Positions 26,620 through 46,575 are shown, counted from the first letter of the stretch. The stretch is DNA of 64,000 bases from Hydra vulgaris (GCF_038396675.1 NC_088921.1:3953501-4017500), one strand, 5' to 3'. The notes: a model not told the origin generated them from the sequence alone. Program-made: numbers and translations.

Positions 26620-28755
26620 GGGTAAAGGAAGGTATGTTCGTGATATATGTAATTTCGTGATATTTCGCTCGGCATTTGTAGCGAACATACCTATTAGTCA
26701 AAAACATCGAAATTGCGTCAAATGGTACCCCGGGGTACTACTGTCGATTCACAAATAGTCGTTGGGTGCGTGTGATACGTCAATTGTTTACTATCAGTTT
26801 GTACATTCTTTAGCATTATTTAACGTGCGTTCAGCACATTTGTTTGGAGTACTTGTCCAACATTTTTATTTCCAGACTTGTGTTTTAAGGTAAGTAAATT
26901 ATTTTTATTAAATATTAAACTAGAAAAGATGCTTGATTTAATGGTAAAACTTTTGTTTTTTTATTAACTTCCTATAACTTATGGTTCCTTATCGCAGTTA
27001 CACATTTTCTTAACGTTTTCACCTCAAATGAATTTACATTTTTAATCATGTTTCTTTTATTAAATATAATGACATTAAAAATTGTTTTAAGCACGATATA
27101 ACTATATAGTTAAATGATAATAATATCTTTCTCTATACGAATCTGCAAATATTTTTGCAGTAAAGCCTATCACGAAATTACCTACTATCACGAAATTATG
27201 TTTATAAAAGAACTTATGCTGATCGTGGAGAAACGCATACACTTTTAGGATGTGTATGTGCCAATGGATCATGGATTCCACCTTTAATTATATTCAAAGG
27301 CGTTAGATGGAACGATAATCTTAAAGCTGATTGTTTACCAAACTGTATGGTAAAATTATCTCCAAAAGGATGGATTAATAGTGACTTATTTTTGGAATGG
27401 TTTAAATTTTTTATTGATTCTATTCCAAGTGAACGACCTGTGATATTATTCATGGATTCACATGCATCACACATTAACATGGATGTTATATTACTTGCAA
27501 AAGAAAATGAAATATATTTATTTACATTTCCAGCTCATACTAGTCATTTATTACAACCACTAGATGTAGGAATATACAAGCCACTTAAGTCAAACTGGGC
27601 CACTAGCTTAAATGACTTTATGAGGGAAAATCCTGGAGAAAAACCAAATCGGACAACTTTTCATACAATATTGAATCCAGCATTTATTAAAAGCTTTTCT
27701 AAAAAAAATATAGAAAATGCATTTAAAAAAAGTGGCATTTGCCCTTTAAATAAAAATGCCATTCCTCCAGAAGCAATAGCTCCATCTCAATTGACAAACA
27801 GAGAGATTCAAAGTACAGAAATTCAACCACACAGTAATACTGCTATACAAACATTGTTAACTATTCCATCTGTAGAGCCAACCACACCTAACCCTAATAG
27901 GCCAAAAAGGGATTCAAGTGCAAAGTGTCTGACTCCTCCTGATCAACCTATTCCATTAACTTCAAAGGATTCTATTCCTGTATGTTCTAAAAAAAGTAAA
28001 AAAAATAAAAATGCTTCAAAAGATGATGATTGGGAGTGCGGTGTTTGTAAAAAAAGTTACAACAGTGATGTAAAAAAAAAAAATGGAAAAAAATGGGTGC
28101 AGTGTTCCTATTGTTTAGTACCTTATCATGAGAGTTGTCAAACATATGAGGACATTGGTGAAGTATTTATGTGTGATACATGTTGTCAACAAGAATGTGA
28201 TTTAGAAAAATAAGTTAATCAGATATAAGTATGGTTAATATTATAGTTATTATATTAAGAGTTTTTTGTAGGTCTGTTATTTTATTTTCTAAGCTACCTA
28301 TGTTAAAAGTATATTTTTTTATATATAAATATAAAGTAATGAAAGTATTATTATAATTTTGTTAACTTATAAGCCTGACTATATTTATATTTTATGAACT
28401 TAAAGTCTGATTGAATAGTTATGAATTCAAAACAAGTGTTGATATTTTTTGTTATATTATACCAGATGTTATACTTAATTAATAAAGAAAAATTTAAATA
28501 TTATTGTGTATTCACGAAATTACCTAACCACTATCACGAAATTAAATATCATATCACAAAATTACCTAACTTTTCTCAATGACTTTTGAGCTTTTATAAA
28601 AACTTATCAAAGGACTTAAAATCCCAAAACTGCATAGATTCTAGTAACTTTACTCTATGTACATCAAACAATTAAAGTAATTAAGTAAAATTACTGAAAT
28701 TGACTTTGTAATTACACATCTAGTTAATTTATCACGAACATACCTTCCTTTACCC
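26620..28755. mobile_element. pogo/Tigger-type DNA transposon, internally deleted
   Basis: The termini are a perfect inverted repeat of about 26 bp starting GGGTAAAGGAAGGTATGTTC, flanked on both sides by TA, the Tc1/mariner target duplication. Copies of the word ATCACGAAATTA, in either orientation, lie inside both ends (about 26650, 27169, 27186, 28512, 28533, 28553). They look like subterminal transposase-binding repeats. The left noncoding part runs straight into mid-transposase, so the N-terminal coding region has been deleted. Confidence 0.9.
27188..28213 (+). CDS. pogo/Tigger transposase, C-terminal two thirds
   Basis: Open frame, no ATG at the 5' side. It enters at YKRTYADRGETHTLLGCVCANG, then WINSDLFLEWFKFFIDSI, the second catalytic Asp in LFMDSHASH, and the third in LLQPLDVGIYKPLKSNW. 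A Pro/Thr-rich linker follows, then a Cys-rich PHD-like finger (WECGVCKKSY, WVQCSYCLVPYHESC, FMCDTCC) and a stop. The CENP-B-type DNA-binding half and the first catalytic Asp (usually in a DETG-like motif) are missing, so this copy cannot catalyse its own movement. The surviving frame has no stop over about 340 codons, so loss was recent. Confidence 0.85.
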   Translation, partial: SRNYVYKRTYADRGETHTLLGCVCANGSWIPPLIIFKGVRWNDNLKADCLPNCMVKLSPKGWINSDLFLEWFKFFIDSIPSERPVILFMDSHASHINMDVILLAKENEIYLFTFPAHTSHLLQPLDVGIYKPLKSNWATSLNDFMRENPGEKPNRTTFHTILNPAFIKSFSKKNIENAFKKSGICPLNKNAIPPEAIAPSQLTNREIQSTEIQPHSNTAIQTLLTIPSVEPTTPNPNRPKRDSSAKCLTPPDQPIPLTSKDSIPVCSKKSKKNKNASKDDDWECGVCKKSYNSDVKKKNGKKWVQCSYCLVPYHESCQTYEDIGEVFMCDTCCQQECDLEK

Positions 28756-28757
28756 TA

Positions 28758-29585
28758 AAAGATCAAAGTTTACATATTTTTTTAAATTTATTATACACAT
28801 GTTTGATTGTAAATTAATTTATTTTGTTTGAAACGTATTTGCACTCAATTGCTTAGTTATTTATAATAAACTTGGTTATTTTCAATAAATTTACTTAGTT
28901 GTGTGCATTTAACATTTTTAAGAATTTTCTTTCTTAAAGAAAAATCAAGAGGATACCAAAAATATTAAAAACTCCTGTATAATATAAGTTAACTTCATTT
29001 TAATCTTAATAATTAATTAAAGTTCATGTTATAAAAAATATTACAAGAGTTTAGATGATATTTTCCTCAATTTAAAGCATGGTGAAGTGTTATTAGTTTG
29101 TTTCAGTAACTAAAAACGTATTGTGTTGAACTTAGCAATGTTGAGGAAAATGGTTCTGCCTTACATTGATATGACCCATGTCAGTTGTAAATTACTCAAG
29201 TAATGTTAAATAGTAATTGGTAAGTTAATTTACCTCCTCATACTTTTTATGTTAATTTTACAGATGGATTAATTTTTTCAATTTGAAGGCAATTTTCTAA
29301 AAGGGTATTGGTTAAGGTTTTGCAACTTTAAATTGTGGAAAACAGCCACTATAAATTAATAATGTAACAGATCGACCATTACCCGTATTATGGGTTGCTT
29401 TCTGCTAGTACTCATAATGTCTTATGTAGAAATAATCAATGTAATATAATAAAAGTATAACTAAAAATAAAATCTTTAAAAATCGTTTAAAAAATAATTG
29501 AAAATTAATCAATGAAATAGTAGTTACAATTTGCAGATATTTAAATATAGTACTTATATTAATCTAAAATTAACCTATTTGAACA

Positions 29586-29638
<53 letters not shown>

Positions 29639-30628
29639 TTGTAAATAAACATAGCAATAATAATAACATTAATAATAAATAATAGTGATAATAATAACAA
29701 CAATAATATTGAAAATGCTCACTTAATTTAAAACTTATGTGGTTCATTATGTTAAACAAGTCAAAATGCATTTTAAAGGCTTTGCTACTTGTTTATTTTG
29801 TATGGTATAAAAAATTCGATAATATTTGGTAATGATAATACTTTTATTTAGATATGTTTAATGTACATCAATTAACTGTGTGGCAAGGGTCTAATGTTAA
29901 TTATTTTAATTATTTCTTTTCAAAAAAAATTTCAAACATTTTATTAAAGTTGCTATTAAAACAAGTCATGAAGTTTTTAAATTATTTTGATAATTTGCTA
30001 GTTTTAACCACTATTTTTGATATTATAAAATTGACGTTTTTAGAGTAACTTGTTTGTTTTTGTAAATTTTTTAATAAAGTTTGTTTTTAATAGAAAAAGA
30101 TTTAAATGTCATTTGTAATACAAGTTTTAGATTTGATTTTAATTTGTTAGTTAGATTTTGTAGGGAGCATGTCGGTCTAAAATTTTTTCAAAAGTTAAAA
30201 AAAAAATATTTGTAGATTAACACCATCATCATTTTAATATAGAGTTTGAAACTGATATGAAGAACTTTTTTAATTAATCTAACTTTTATCAAAAATCATT
30301 AAACATCAACTGTAAGATTTAGTTTGAGATCAAAAGGGTACCTAATAACTATCTAAGTTTACTTAAGCTTACATAGGATGCATAAAAATTAATTGTAACT
30401 ACATACTATATTGCAATTATAATTATATATTATAACTATATATATAACTTATAACATGTTTCAAAGTTAATAAATATTTGTGATTTAGCTGTTATGCATA
30501 ATAGTAAGATTAAAAAGGATTTTTAAAAATTATTAGTAATATTATAAAAGTAGTTACAATTACTAATTGTTATAGAAAAAAAAAATGTCAAAGCGCCTGT
30601 CCTGTTTCATTGATGTTGGTATTCGTTG
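28758..30628. other. Unannotated AT-rich DNA with (AAT)n
   Basis: No gene recognised. An (AAT)n microsatellite of about 16 units lies at 29586-29634. The short open frame near 29854-30048 has low-complexity Leu/Phe/Asn composition and looks accidental. Confidence 0.6.
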
Positions 30629-30636
30629 CATCCAGT

Positions 30637-31653
30637 CAGGCCCGGTTCTAACAGTTTTCTATGTGTAGGCGAGATGCAAATTTGCCGCCGCAAAAATTAA
30701 AAATGCAATAATTTCCAATTTGAAGGAAAATAGATAAACACTGAAAATCAAACTTTAATATATTTTTATTTTATTACGAAAAGTTACACAAAAACAAAGT
30801 AAATAAAAAAACTGAATTTATACAAAAATTAAAAACAAAACAAATTCCATTCATGAAAAAAAAAAACAAATCGTAATTAAAAGTGAATTATCCTAGCTTT
30901 TAATTCTGCGAAATCTTTAACCAAATCTTCTATGTCCAAATGATCAGCAATTTCTTTCTCGATGGAAATCGTAGCTAGACCAACTAAAAGATCTTGACAC
31001 ATTTGTGATCTGAAATAGGATTTTATTATTTTCAGCTTTGAAAAGCTTCTTTCAGCACTAGCAACTGTGACTGGTAACGTTAGTAGTATGCGAAGAGCTA
31101 TCGAAAGGTTTGGGAATACTTCGACAACATTAGATGTGTAAATACATTTTAATACACTTTTTGGATCGCTATTGGAAGTATCAAGTCGTCTCCCAATAGC
31201 TTTAATTTCATACCAAAGTTCGACCCCGTTGATATCAGATTGGCCATCAGACATAAGCGCTAACTGCAAGTCCTTACAGTGTTTCAATAACTCATCATCC
31301 GTAAAGTGTTTGCTGCCGATATTGTAAAGAAACCCAAATAACTCGTTATATTCCGATAATTGCGTAAATTTTTCATTTATTGCTTGAATTGCGATGTCCA
31401 ATATTCGATTGAAAAAAGATACTCTGAAGTTTTGTTCTGGTGATACTATCGGTTCATCACGACCTTCGTATAGGAATTGTCTACTCTTTCTGCGTACGCG
31501 TACGGGATCATCCACATCAAATCCTTCAAAAATTTCTAGTTCAACTAAAATTTTTTTTTTTGGGAAAACACAAAATAAATTAAGAAAATGGCGCTCTAGA
31601 AAAGTGCCGCCGTCGGCTGTCGCCGACGTCGCCTACGCTTAAAACCGGGCCTG
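30637..31653. mobile_element. hAT deletion derivative with 8-bp target duplication
   Basis: The ends are inverted: CAGGCCCGGTTCTAA on the left, CAGGCCCGGTTTTAA when the right end is reversed. CATCCAGT lies immediately outside each end (30629-30636 and 31654-31661), an exact 8-bp duplication as expected for hAT. Subterminal GTAGGCGA and GCCGCCG words also recur inverted. Only the C-terminal transposase part remains inside. About 1 kb, so non-autonomous. Confidence 0.95.
30877..31515 (-). CDS. hAT transposase C-terminal fragment
   Basis: An open 212-codon stretch. The last 80 residues are the hAT dimerisation domain: FPNLSIALRILLTLPVTVAS, AERSFSKLKIIKSYFRSQM, DLLVGLATISIEKEIA. The preceding part (YNELFGFLYNIGSKHF, VELWYEIKAIGRRL) matches the region before that domain in hAT proteins of the ZMYM/zinc-finger MYM-like type. 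The RNase H-like catalytic core and BED finger are missing. The Met may be internal, since the true start would be upstream in an intact copy. Not functional as a transposase. Confidence 0.85.
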   Translation of the reverse strand: MDDPVRVRRKSRQFLYEGRDEPIVSPEQNFRVSFFNRILDIAIQAINEKFTQLSEYNELFGFLYNIGSKHFTDDELLKHCKDLQLALMSDGQSDINGVELWYEIKAIGRRLDTSNSDPKSVLKCIYTSNVVEVFPNLSIALRILLTLPVTVASAERSFSKLKIIKSYFRSQMCQDLLVGLATISIEKEIADHLDIEDLVKDFAELKARIIHF

Positions 31654-31661
31654 CATCCAGT

Positions 31662-32509
31662 ACATTTTTGGAGGCCCTGGGTTCAAGATTTTTGTAATTT
31701 TAGAAACTTACTAACTGTTTTTAATTCCTTTTTTGAAAGCAAACAAAATAAAATTACAATTAAATAATTAAATTCACGTGGATTATAAATGTATTGAACT
31801 TTTATACCATTTAATATTTAATTGTTTAGTTCAAAGAAAACAGCATTTTAACAAATGAAATAGCATTAATCTTGTAATGTATCAAGACTCTTTTTAAGAA
31901 AAACTCATCCAAAAGTCATCCATTTGCCTAATTATCAGTTGATGTTCACCAGAGATATTATTCTCTGACCTGGTTTAGTACAAATACCCTCCACCAACAG
32001 TCAATTTTTTTATTTAGAAAAAATATATATATATATATTTAAGAAAACTTTTAAGAAAAAATTTTATTAAAAAAATTATTTTATAACATACTTTTAAAGT
32101 TGTAAGGGTAAAATGAGCATTTTTTGACGTTTATATATAGTCATGTTGTGAAGTGTTGAAAAAAGTTTCAGTGCTGTTTTTTTAAATAACTATTACTTCT
32201 AATTTTGACTAAAAGGCAAAATTAAACATTACGCATAATATTTTTTACAAAAAACTCTAATTAGGTCTATAAGAAGAGCATATTAATGAAAACAAGACGT
32301 AACAAATAAGTTGAAAAGCTTTTTTTATGCTTCTTATGAAACTTTTTAAAACTACAACCATGTTTAAAATAAAGATACTCATACGTATTTTATCATTGTT
32401 TAAAAAAAAATATTAAAGTGCTTTAGATCACCATTTCAACATGCTACAAAGTACGTTACGACCATCAAGATTTTTTCATCACGGCTTCTAGGCTTAAAAA
32501 AAAAAATTG
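31662..32509. other. Unannotated AT-rich DNA
   Basis: Nothing recognised apart from a short TA run near 32028 and the word CGTTACGACCATCA near 32454, similar to the repeated motif at 35350-35732. Confidence 0.5.
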
Positions 32510-32839
32510 TTAAAGCGCGAACGATTTAATAGACATTTCTCTAATTCGATTGCGCAACTATTTTTTTAACATTAAAACGAGGCCAGTAAGGACAAAAATG
32601 TAAACAAATAGCGACAAATCGCTTAAATAATCCTTCTTAGTTCACTAATTTATTTGCTTATCTATTAAAAAAAAAAAAACTTTGAATTTTTGGTAAAACA
32701 ATTTATAGAAGACAATAAAAAGTTCACAAATGTCAAAGACATGTTAAATCATAATAAAATTGTGGAAACTGGATTATAAAATTAACTATGCATTCCTTGT
32801 TTTGGTGCAAGTCCAGATGGACTTGTAAATCAATTCTAG

Positions 32840-32840
<1 letters not shown>

Positions 32841-32903
<63 letters not shown>
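32841..32903. repeat. (TA)n microsatellite
   Basis: TA dinucleotides inside the DDE_Tnp_4 element. Confidence 0.95.
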
Positions 32904-32908
<5 letters not shown>

Positions 32909-33189
32909 GCCAGGAAACTATTTCTTAAGAAGAATCACTCATTTGGCTATTATGCACAAGTCCAAAAAGCAATGAGTTTATTTGGACTGAATCAATGTTT
33001 GTTTATAGATATGTTTGTTTATGAAATGAATTATAGTGGAATTTTTGTAAACATTAACTTTGATAAATGTGATTTTTTAAATGTTATAGATAAGTTGGAG
33101 TATTTTTATAAAAAATGTATTTTATCTCAATAATAAATAGTACATTTCATGTATTTTTACAGTTTTATAAAAGGATCTATAAAGTAAAA

Positions 33190-34260
33190 AGGGCATATTC
33201 TAAATGAATTTGTAAAGCTGCTATTGTTTGACTTTCTATAACTTCTTTGTGTAATAGTTGATTTCTTCCATTACGTGTTATACCAAAAGGCTTAAGAAAA
33301 TCATTAAATCATATTAAAAAAATCTTTATCAGCCATTACATAATATCTACTCTTCTATAGCTCACTTTTCAAAAGTCCTTAATGGTTAACTATTTCAATA
33401 TCAGAAATAGAACCAACAAGTAGTTCACTAACAAAATGTTATTTTACCAAAAAAAGCAATTCCAACTAATCCTTTAAAAATAAAATGGTGCTTATAGTGG
33501 GAAAACAAACTACTTTGAACTGTAAGGCTTGAATTTCTTTGACAAACCAATTCAAAACAGTCAATAATAACTTTTGTTTTAGGATAACTCTATTTGAAAC
33601 ATTACGACATGTTAAGTTTTTGGTAAAATAAATTAGACCAAAATAGTATTGCACCAAGTTTAAGGTATATCAAATTTAACCATATAATAAGATCTTGACA
33701 CAATAGATTTTGGTGTCTTAAACCAGGAAGTTAAATTTAAATAAAGAAAATCTAAGCCATGTTAATAACAAGAATAGTTGGTCAATCGATAGTTGGTCAA
33801 TCATGATTCACCTATAACCAGATATGTAAAATATGAAGGATATGTAAACAATGCTTTGGGTAACTTTTCTTCAGAACGATGTTCAGGGTGATAATACTTC
33901 ATACTTTCACGTTCATTTCAAGGATTTAAATATTTAAATAAAATGCCAAAAATTTCTTTTCTCATGCCAGTCAACGAGTTAAAAAATTTATTATCTTTTT
34001 TTTTTAACTAAAAATGTTATTTTTTAATTGGTCGTTGATTATTTTTAAACTTTTATATTCTTCAGGCAAGCTCTATTAGTTTTCATAAACTACTACTAAT
34101 CTTTTTTAAACGATTGTTTTTTTCGGATGGCAACAGCTTACAGTTTTCACAATTTTGACTATTTGTGAAATCCATTAATGTATAAAGTTTTTTTTTATCG
34201 CTTAACTTAGTCGTGAACTCTGAATATTTTGACTTTTTACATGGAGATTTTCAAGGTAAT
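33190..34260 (-). pseudogene. DDE_Tnp_4 transposase, degraded
   Basis: Minus-strand pieces in family order: NSQNCENCKLLPSEKN, then NKFFNSLTGMRKEIFGILFK, YHPEHRSEEKLPKALF, HGLDFLYLNLTSWFKTPKS, the catalytic region VIIDCFELVCQRNSSL, LFSHYKHHFIFKGLVGIAFF with KITF, and near the end FLKPFGITRNGRNQLLHKEV and ESQTIAALQIHLEYAL. IIDC-x-E, the YKxHxTxKxLVG-like segment and the final IAxxxIHxE are signatures of the DDE_Tnp_4 domain. Many stops and frame changes separate them. The sequence was read by eye across frames, so limits are approximate. Confidence 0.75.
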
Positions 34261-35077
34261 TTTTCTTGTGGTGTCTTAAATGAACACGAGCTTTAAACTT
34301 CAGTTCTTTTTTTTAAGATTTTTTACTACAGTTAATTTTTATCTCTTAAGGCCTAAAGTGAAACTCCCGCAGTTTAGTGTGTTTCATTATTTCAAAATTA
34401 TCAGCACCTTCTTTACGTCTATATTAACATATTTTGTTACACCAAGCTTTGTGAACATCGAGTTTTTTCTCTTGGTTCGGAAAGAAAACAGACCGATATT
34501 AGTTTTTTTTATATTGCTATTATAAAATGAATTTCTATACAATGATATAAAGTAATACTTCCCTCTTCCACTTTTTTTCAATATTAGTCTCATAATGCTA
34601 GAGTTAAAATATGACATTTTTATTTAGTACGAATATAGTTTGTTTACAATTTTGTCCTTATTGGCCTCTTTTTGAAGCTGAGAAATCAGTTGCGCAATCG
34701 AATTAGAGAAATGTCTATTCATTTCAAACGATTTACATCATTTAAACCAAGTTATAATATAAATCAATTTTGTTTATTGTTTAATTTGCAGTTTGTTTAT
34801 TCATTTTATTACTAAACTTGTTAAAGCTTTTTTTGAAACTATGAGTAACTAATTTCAAAAAAATGATGTAAAGAATTTTTTTTTTGGAAATAAAAACTTT
34901 TAACAAAAAGGCAAACTTTTTTTAGATTAAACGTTGTTTATAATTTGTCCTGCAACGTTTTTGTTCAATCGATTTCGCGGTTGCTTTTTTTATTTACAAC
35001 ATTTTGCGGGTTTTTTCAAATAAATAACAGAGCATATATCACAAACAGCGGCCGTTATATTTAATAACATATTTAAA

Positions 35078-35275
35078 ATGCCAAAATCAGATGCTGAAAG
35101 ATCGAAAGCTTATAGAGCAAGAAACAAAGAAAGATAGAAAAATTATCTATGGCGGCAGTTATTGACACCAAGAAAAGAAAGCAAACAAAAAAATCAAGCG
35201 AAGGTTTGCAACAAAAGAGCCATCATGGATAACCTTGATAATGTTATAAAATTTAAATTTTTTAACACAATTTAA
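35078..35275 (+). pseudogene. N-terminal fragment of a basic protein, one stop
   Basis: ATG followed by PKSDAERSKAYRARNKER, an in-frame TAG, then KNYLWRQLLTPRKESKQK and a terminal stop. A short basic leader of the PKSxAERxxAYRxR type is common at the start of transposon-encoded proteins in cnidarians and insects (from memory). The rest of the protein is missing. Function unknown. Confidence 0.35.
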
Positions 35276-35349
35276 TAGGCTTTATAACCATTCATCGTTT
35301 TTTATGTCATTCATTGCGTTATTTGTTGTTTTTCCTTTTTGGCTTTTTT

Positions 35350-35732
35350 GTTACGACCGTCACAGTTACGACCGTCACGACATAAAACTTAATAAAATTC
35401 TAGGAAAACTTCAATCAAAAACTATGAAACTCACCATATAGTAAGTTCAATATGTAGTTGAAGAACAAAGCAAAGGATTTTTTTTTTTTTTACTGTGTAG
35501 ATGGCTGCGTAAAGATTAACAAAGTTTATTTGTTTAGATTTGTCATAAAGTAAGCGTTACAACGGTCACGCTACGTTGAGTGGATTTTTAATTTAAGTTG
35601 AACACTTGAATGATTTAACTTTTGCATACTAAATTGTATAACAGTATTTAACATTTCTGGAAATTTTTATGTAAATACCATTTTTGGTTAATTTTTAATG
35701 GCTAAGAAAGCGTCAAATGTTACGACAGTCAC
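35350..35732 (+). repeat. Four copies of GTTACGACCGTCAC
   Basis: Two adjacent copies at 35350-35363 and 35365-35378, a variant GTTACAACGGTCAC at 35556-35569 and GTTACGACAGTCAC at 35719-35732, all in the same orientation. The motif stands out as GC-rich in very AT-rich DNA. Such iterated words usually mark transposase or regulator binding sites near an element end. Confidence 0.7.
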
Positions 35733-36026
35733 TTGCGTGGAATTGCCCATATATAATTAATATATATCGAATGCTTTTAAAATATATATCAACTTCTGAC
35801 TTAGGTTTGCACTATCCTTATTTTTTGTTCACTTAAAGAATAATGAAAAAACTTTTTCTTTGTCTTCTTTGAAAAAAAGTGTCTGAATTAAAATCAACAA
35901 TTTAGAAAATATATAAAAAGTTTTTTTATACAATTTTTTATGTTTACATGATTCCAAATTACAATTTTTAATTTCATTTATATGTAAAATTGTCAACACT
36001 GTTTCAATTACCATCTGGTTACCTAA

Positions 36027-36252
36027 GATTATATATTGCATTATATATAGTATAACTTAAAATTATATAATTATATATTTCATGATATATAGTATAACTT
36101 AAAGTTGTATAATTATATATTGCATTATATATAGTATAGCTTAAAATTATATAATTTATATATTACATTATATATAGTATAAATTAAAATTATATAATTT
36201 ATATATTACATTATATATAGTACAACTTAAAATTATATAATTATATATTGCA
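36027..36252. repeat. AT-only tandem repeat, 42-46 bp unit, about five copies
   Basis: Units of the form TATATTGCATTATATATAG followed by TATAACTTAAAATTATATAATT recur at about 36027, 36070, 36112, 36157 and 36203. The array stops at GCAGGGCTTG, about 70 bp before the MULE left end. Confidence 0.85.
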
Positions 36253-37292
36253 GGGCTTGTGATGAAACAGGCGTGATCGCGCCGCGCTTGTGAAATACGC
36301 CCATGAACGGTATTTTTAAAGGTTGAGAGACTAAAACATCCCTCAAAAGGAGGTCACTCCGCAAAGTCCGTAAAAATTACCGTAAATTTGATCAAAACAC
36401 GGCCAAGAATTTTTGCGCTTGATATTTCTACGTCAGTGGGTTGTAATGGAAATGAATTTTCCAAGTTTGAATTCTAGTACTAGTATGATCCAGTTGTTTT
36501 GGCGAAACCGATAATTAGACTAAAAGGTTTCTGCCAGAAATAGTTTTTTGTAATACTACGCAGACAATTTTTAAAAAATAAAGTTAATAACAATTGAATG
36601 TTAATAACTATTGAGATGTTCCTTCTGGTATTAATATTTAGCAGATTGTTTCTAATGTCAAATCTTAAATACAAATACTAGAATGTGTCTACATTTTTAA
36701 GTAATAATCATGTCCTGTAGCCAGGGAATCGACTATGATCACTAGACTCGTTTGGTATTTCCACACTCCAATTTTGTTGTCATCTTCATTCCACTGTTGA
36801 AAATTACCCAGTACTGTCTTCTTTCTCCGTTACCGCATCCATCCCCGTAAAACAGTAAGTATTAAGGTAAAATATCTGATTTGTGAGAGTTAAATCAAAT
36901 AATTCATTTCTTAAACATACTTTTCGCGGGTTAGTAAAAACCAAAACTGCTGCTCCCATTTCACGGAGAACTCAACTTTTAAAATCTTGTAATGTTGTTG
37001 AGCGCTTTTCTAACGCTACGAATACAAAGATTGTAATCTTTTTGATGGTTTAAATTTTAACATTTCAAAAAAAAATCAGGGGTAGTAGTAGCAGAGGACT
37101 CAGAAAATTGGGAATATCGATCAACGAAAGAAAAAGATTGATAAGAAAAATATAGATCTTTTAAATGTCATTTTGTAAAAATATAAATATAAAATAATAC
37201 CATATAAAAAATGCCATGTAAAACAATATGTAAAATACTTACCGTATGTTGGAGACTTTTATTTATTATATATTTTATTTATATATTTTAAT

Positions 37293-44613
<7,321 letters not shown>

Positions 44614-44751
44614 TTTTTAAATTTTTAATTAGCAATTTTGTGCGTAACTAATTTTTTAAAAGAAATATAACATGCGAATAAAAAATTTACGGTAATTTTG
44701 ACGGACTTTGCGGAGTGACCTCCTCTTGAGGGATGTTTTAGTCTCTCAACC

Positions 44752-45832
<1,081 letters not shown>

Positions 45833-45836
<4 letters not shown>

Positions 45837-46358
45837 TAAGGGTATATTTCTAAAGACTAAAGGGTATATTTCTATAGACTATGCTTTCATTCAGTGTATT
45901 ATATTTTTGTGTATTATATATTATTATATATTATTATAGTTTTATTATATTTTTGATCTCATTAAGGGTATCTCGCTTGTGATCTTAATGCCATTGTAAA
46001 ATTGATCAATCATATCACGAGGTTTTATTGCTACATATAAATAAACAGTTAAAAAATAAGTCACTAATTTTTCCTTAACTTTTTGTGCAAGAATTTTTTT
46101 TTAAGTTTTGTAACTATTATATAAATTCTAATAATTAAAAAGGTTTTATTTCTATATTTTAAAAATATTCTATTTACGAAAGCCATTTAAAACAGATTAT
46201 CTTTTATTTTTGATATTTAATAACATTTGTTTAATAACAGTTTGATATTTAATAAAATAAAACACAGCTACTAACTAATTAAAAATAATCACCGTCCTAG
46301 GTAATTTTAAATTTAATCAACTAATATTTCAGTATAATAAGCTCAGACCGTCATCGGA
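45833..46358. other. Unannotated DNA
   Basis: Beyond a short duplicated segment (GACTAA.GGGTATATTTCTA, twice at about 45833-45880), nothing is seen. Confidence 0.5.
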
Positions 46359-46575
46359 CTCTTCTCAAATAGACTTATATTCATTGATAAATTTTAAGTT
46401 TCATAGTATCCTCTCAGCGTTCGAAAATTATAAAGTTTAAACTCCCTCAATTCGAGGGGGTTTAAACAATATAATTTTATATACAGTTTTATATGGTCAT
46501 AATTATAAAACGCTGAGAGATAATACTATGAAACTTGAATTTTATCGATGAATATATGTCTAATTGAGAATAGTA
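46359..46575. mobile_element. Fold-back/MITE-like element, about 65-bp inverted arms
   Basis: The left arm (46359-46422) and the right arm (46508-46575) are inverted copies with a few changes. Shared words are TAGACTTATATTCATTGATA-like, AAGTTTCATAGTAT and CTCTCAGCGTT. A small inner inverted pair (TTTAAACTCCCTC / GAGGGGGTTTAAA, one mismatch) lies in the centre. No coding capacity. The compact, symmetric structure fits a MITE or a fold-back element. No clear target duplication. Confidence 0.75.

Larger units (their letters stand above)
32510..34745. mobile_element. IS5-like (DDE_Tnp_4) TIR transposon, degraded
   Basis: About 95 bp at the left (32519-32612) is an inverted copy of 34639-34735. 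Shared words include AGACATTTCTCTAATTCGAT, TTGCGCAACT and GAGGCCARTAAGGACAAAA. Outer limits are approximate and no clear target duplication is seen. The interior encodes a minus-strand DDE_Tnp_4-type transposase. That domain occurs in PIF/Harbinger and ISL2EU elements; the choice between them is open. Confidence 0.75.
34746..36020. other. Possible remnant of an unclassified element
   Basis: Contains the short leader-like frame at 35078 and the repeated GTTACGACCGTCAC motif described separately. No transposase core or inverted ends could be delimited. Confidence 0.4.

Noticed and set aside
29854..30048. Small plus-strand gene of 64 codons
   Set aside because: Low-complexity Leu/Phe/Asn composition in AT-rich DNA, no motif and no neighbours; expected by chance.
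34280..34525. Plus-strand protein of 81 codons
   Set aside because: It overlaps the 5' part of the minus-strand DDE_Tnp_4 element, is rich in Phe/Leu and has no homology that I recognise; treated as accidental.
36720..36870. Extra minus-strand exon downstream of the MULE transposase (NFQQWNEDDNKIGVWKYQ...)
   Set aside because: A short open stretch with a stop exists, but the transposase already ends at 37293 and no splice or promoter evidence ties this piece to a gene.
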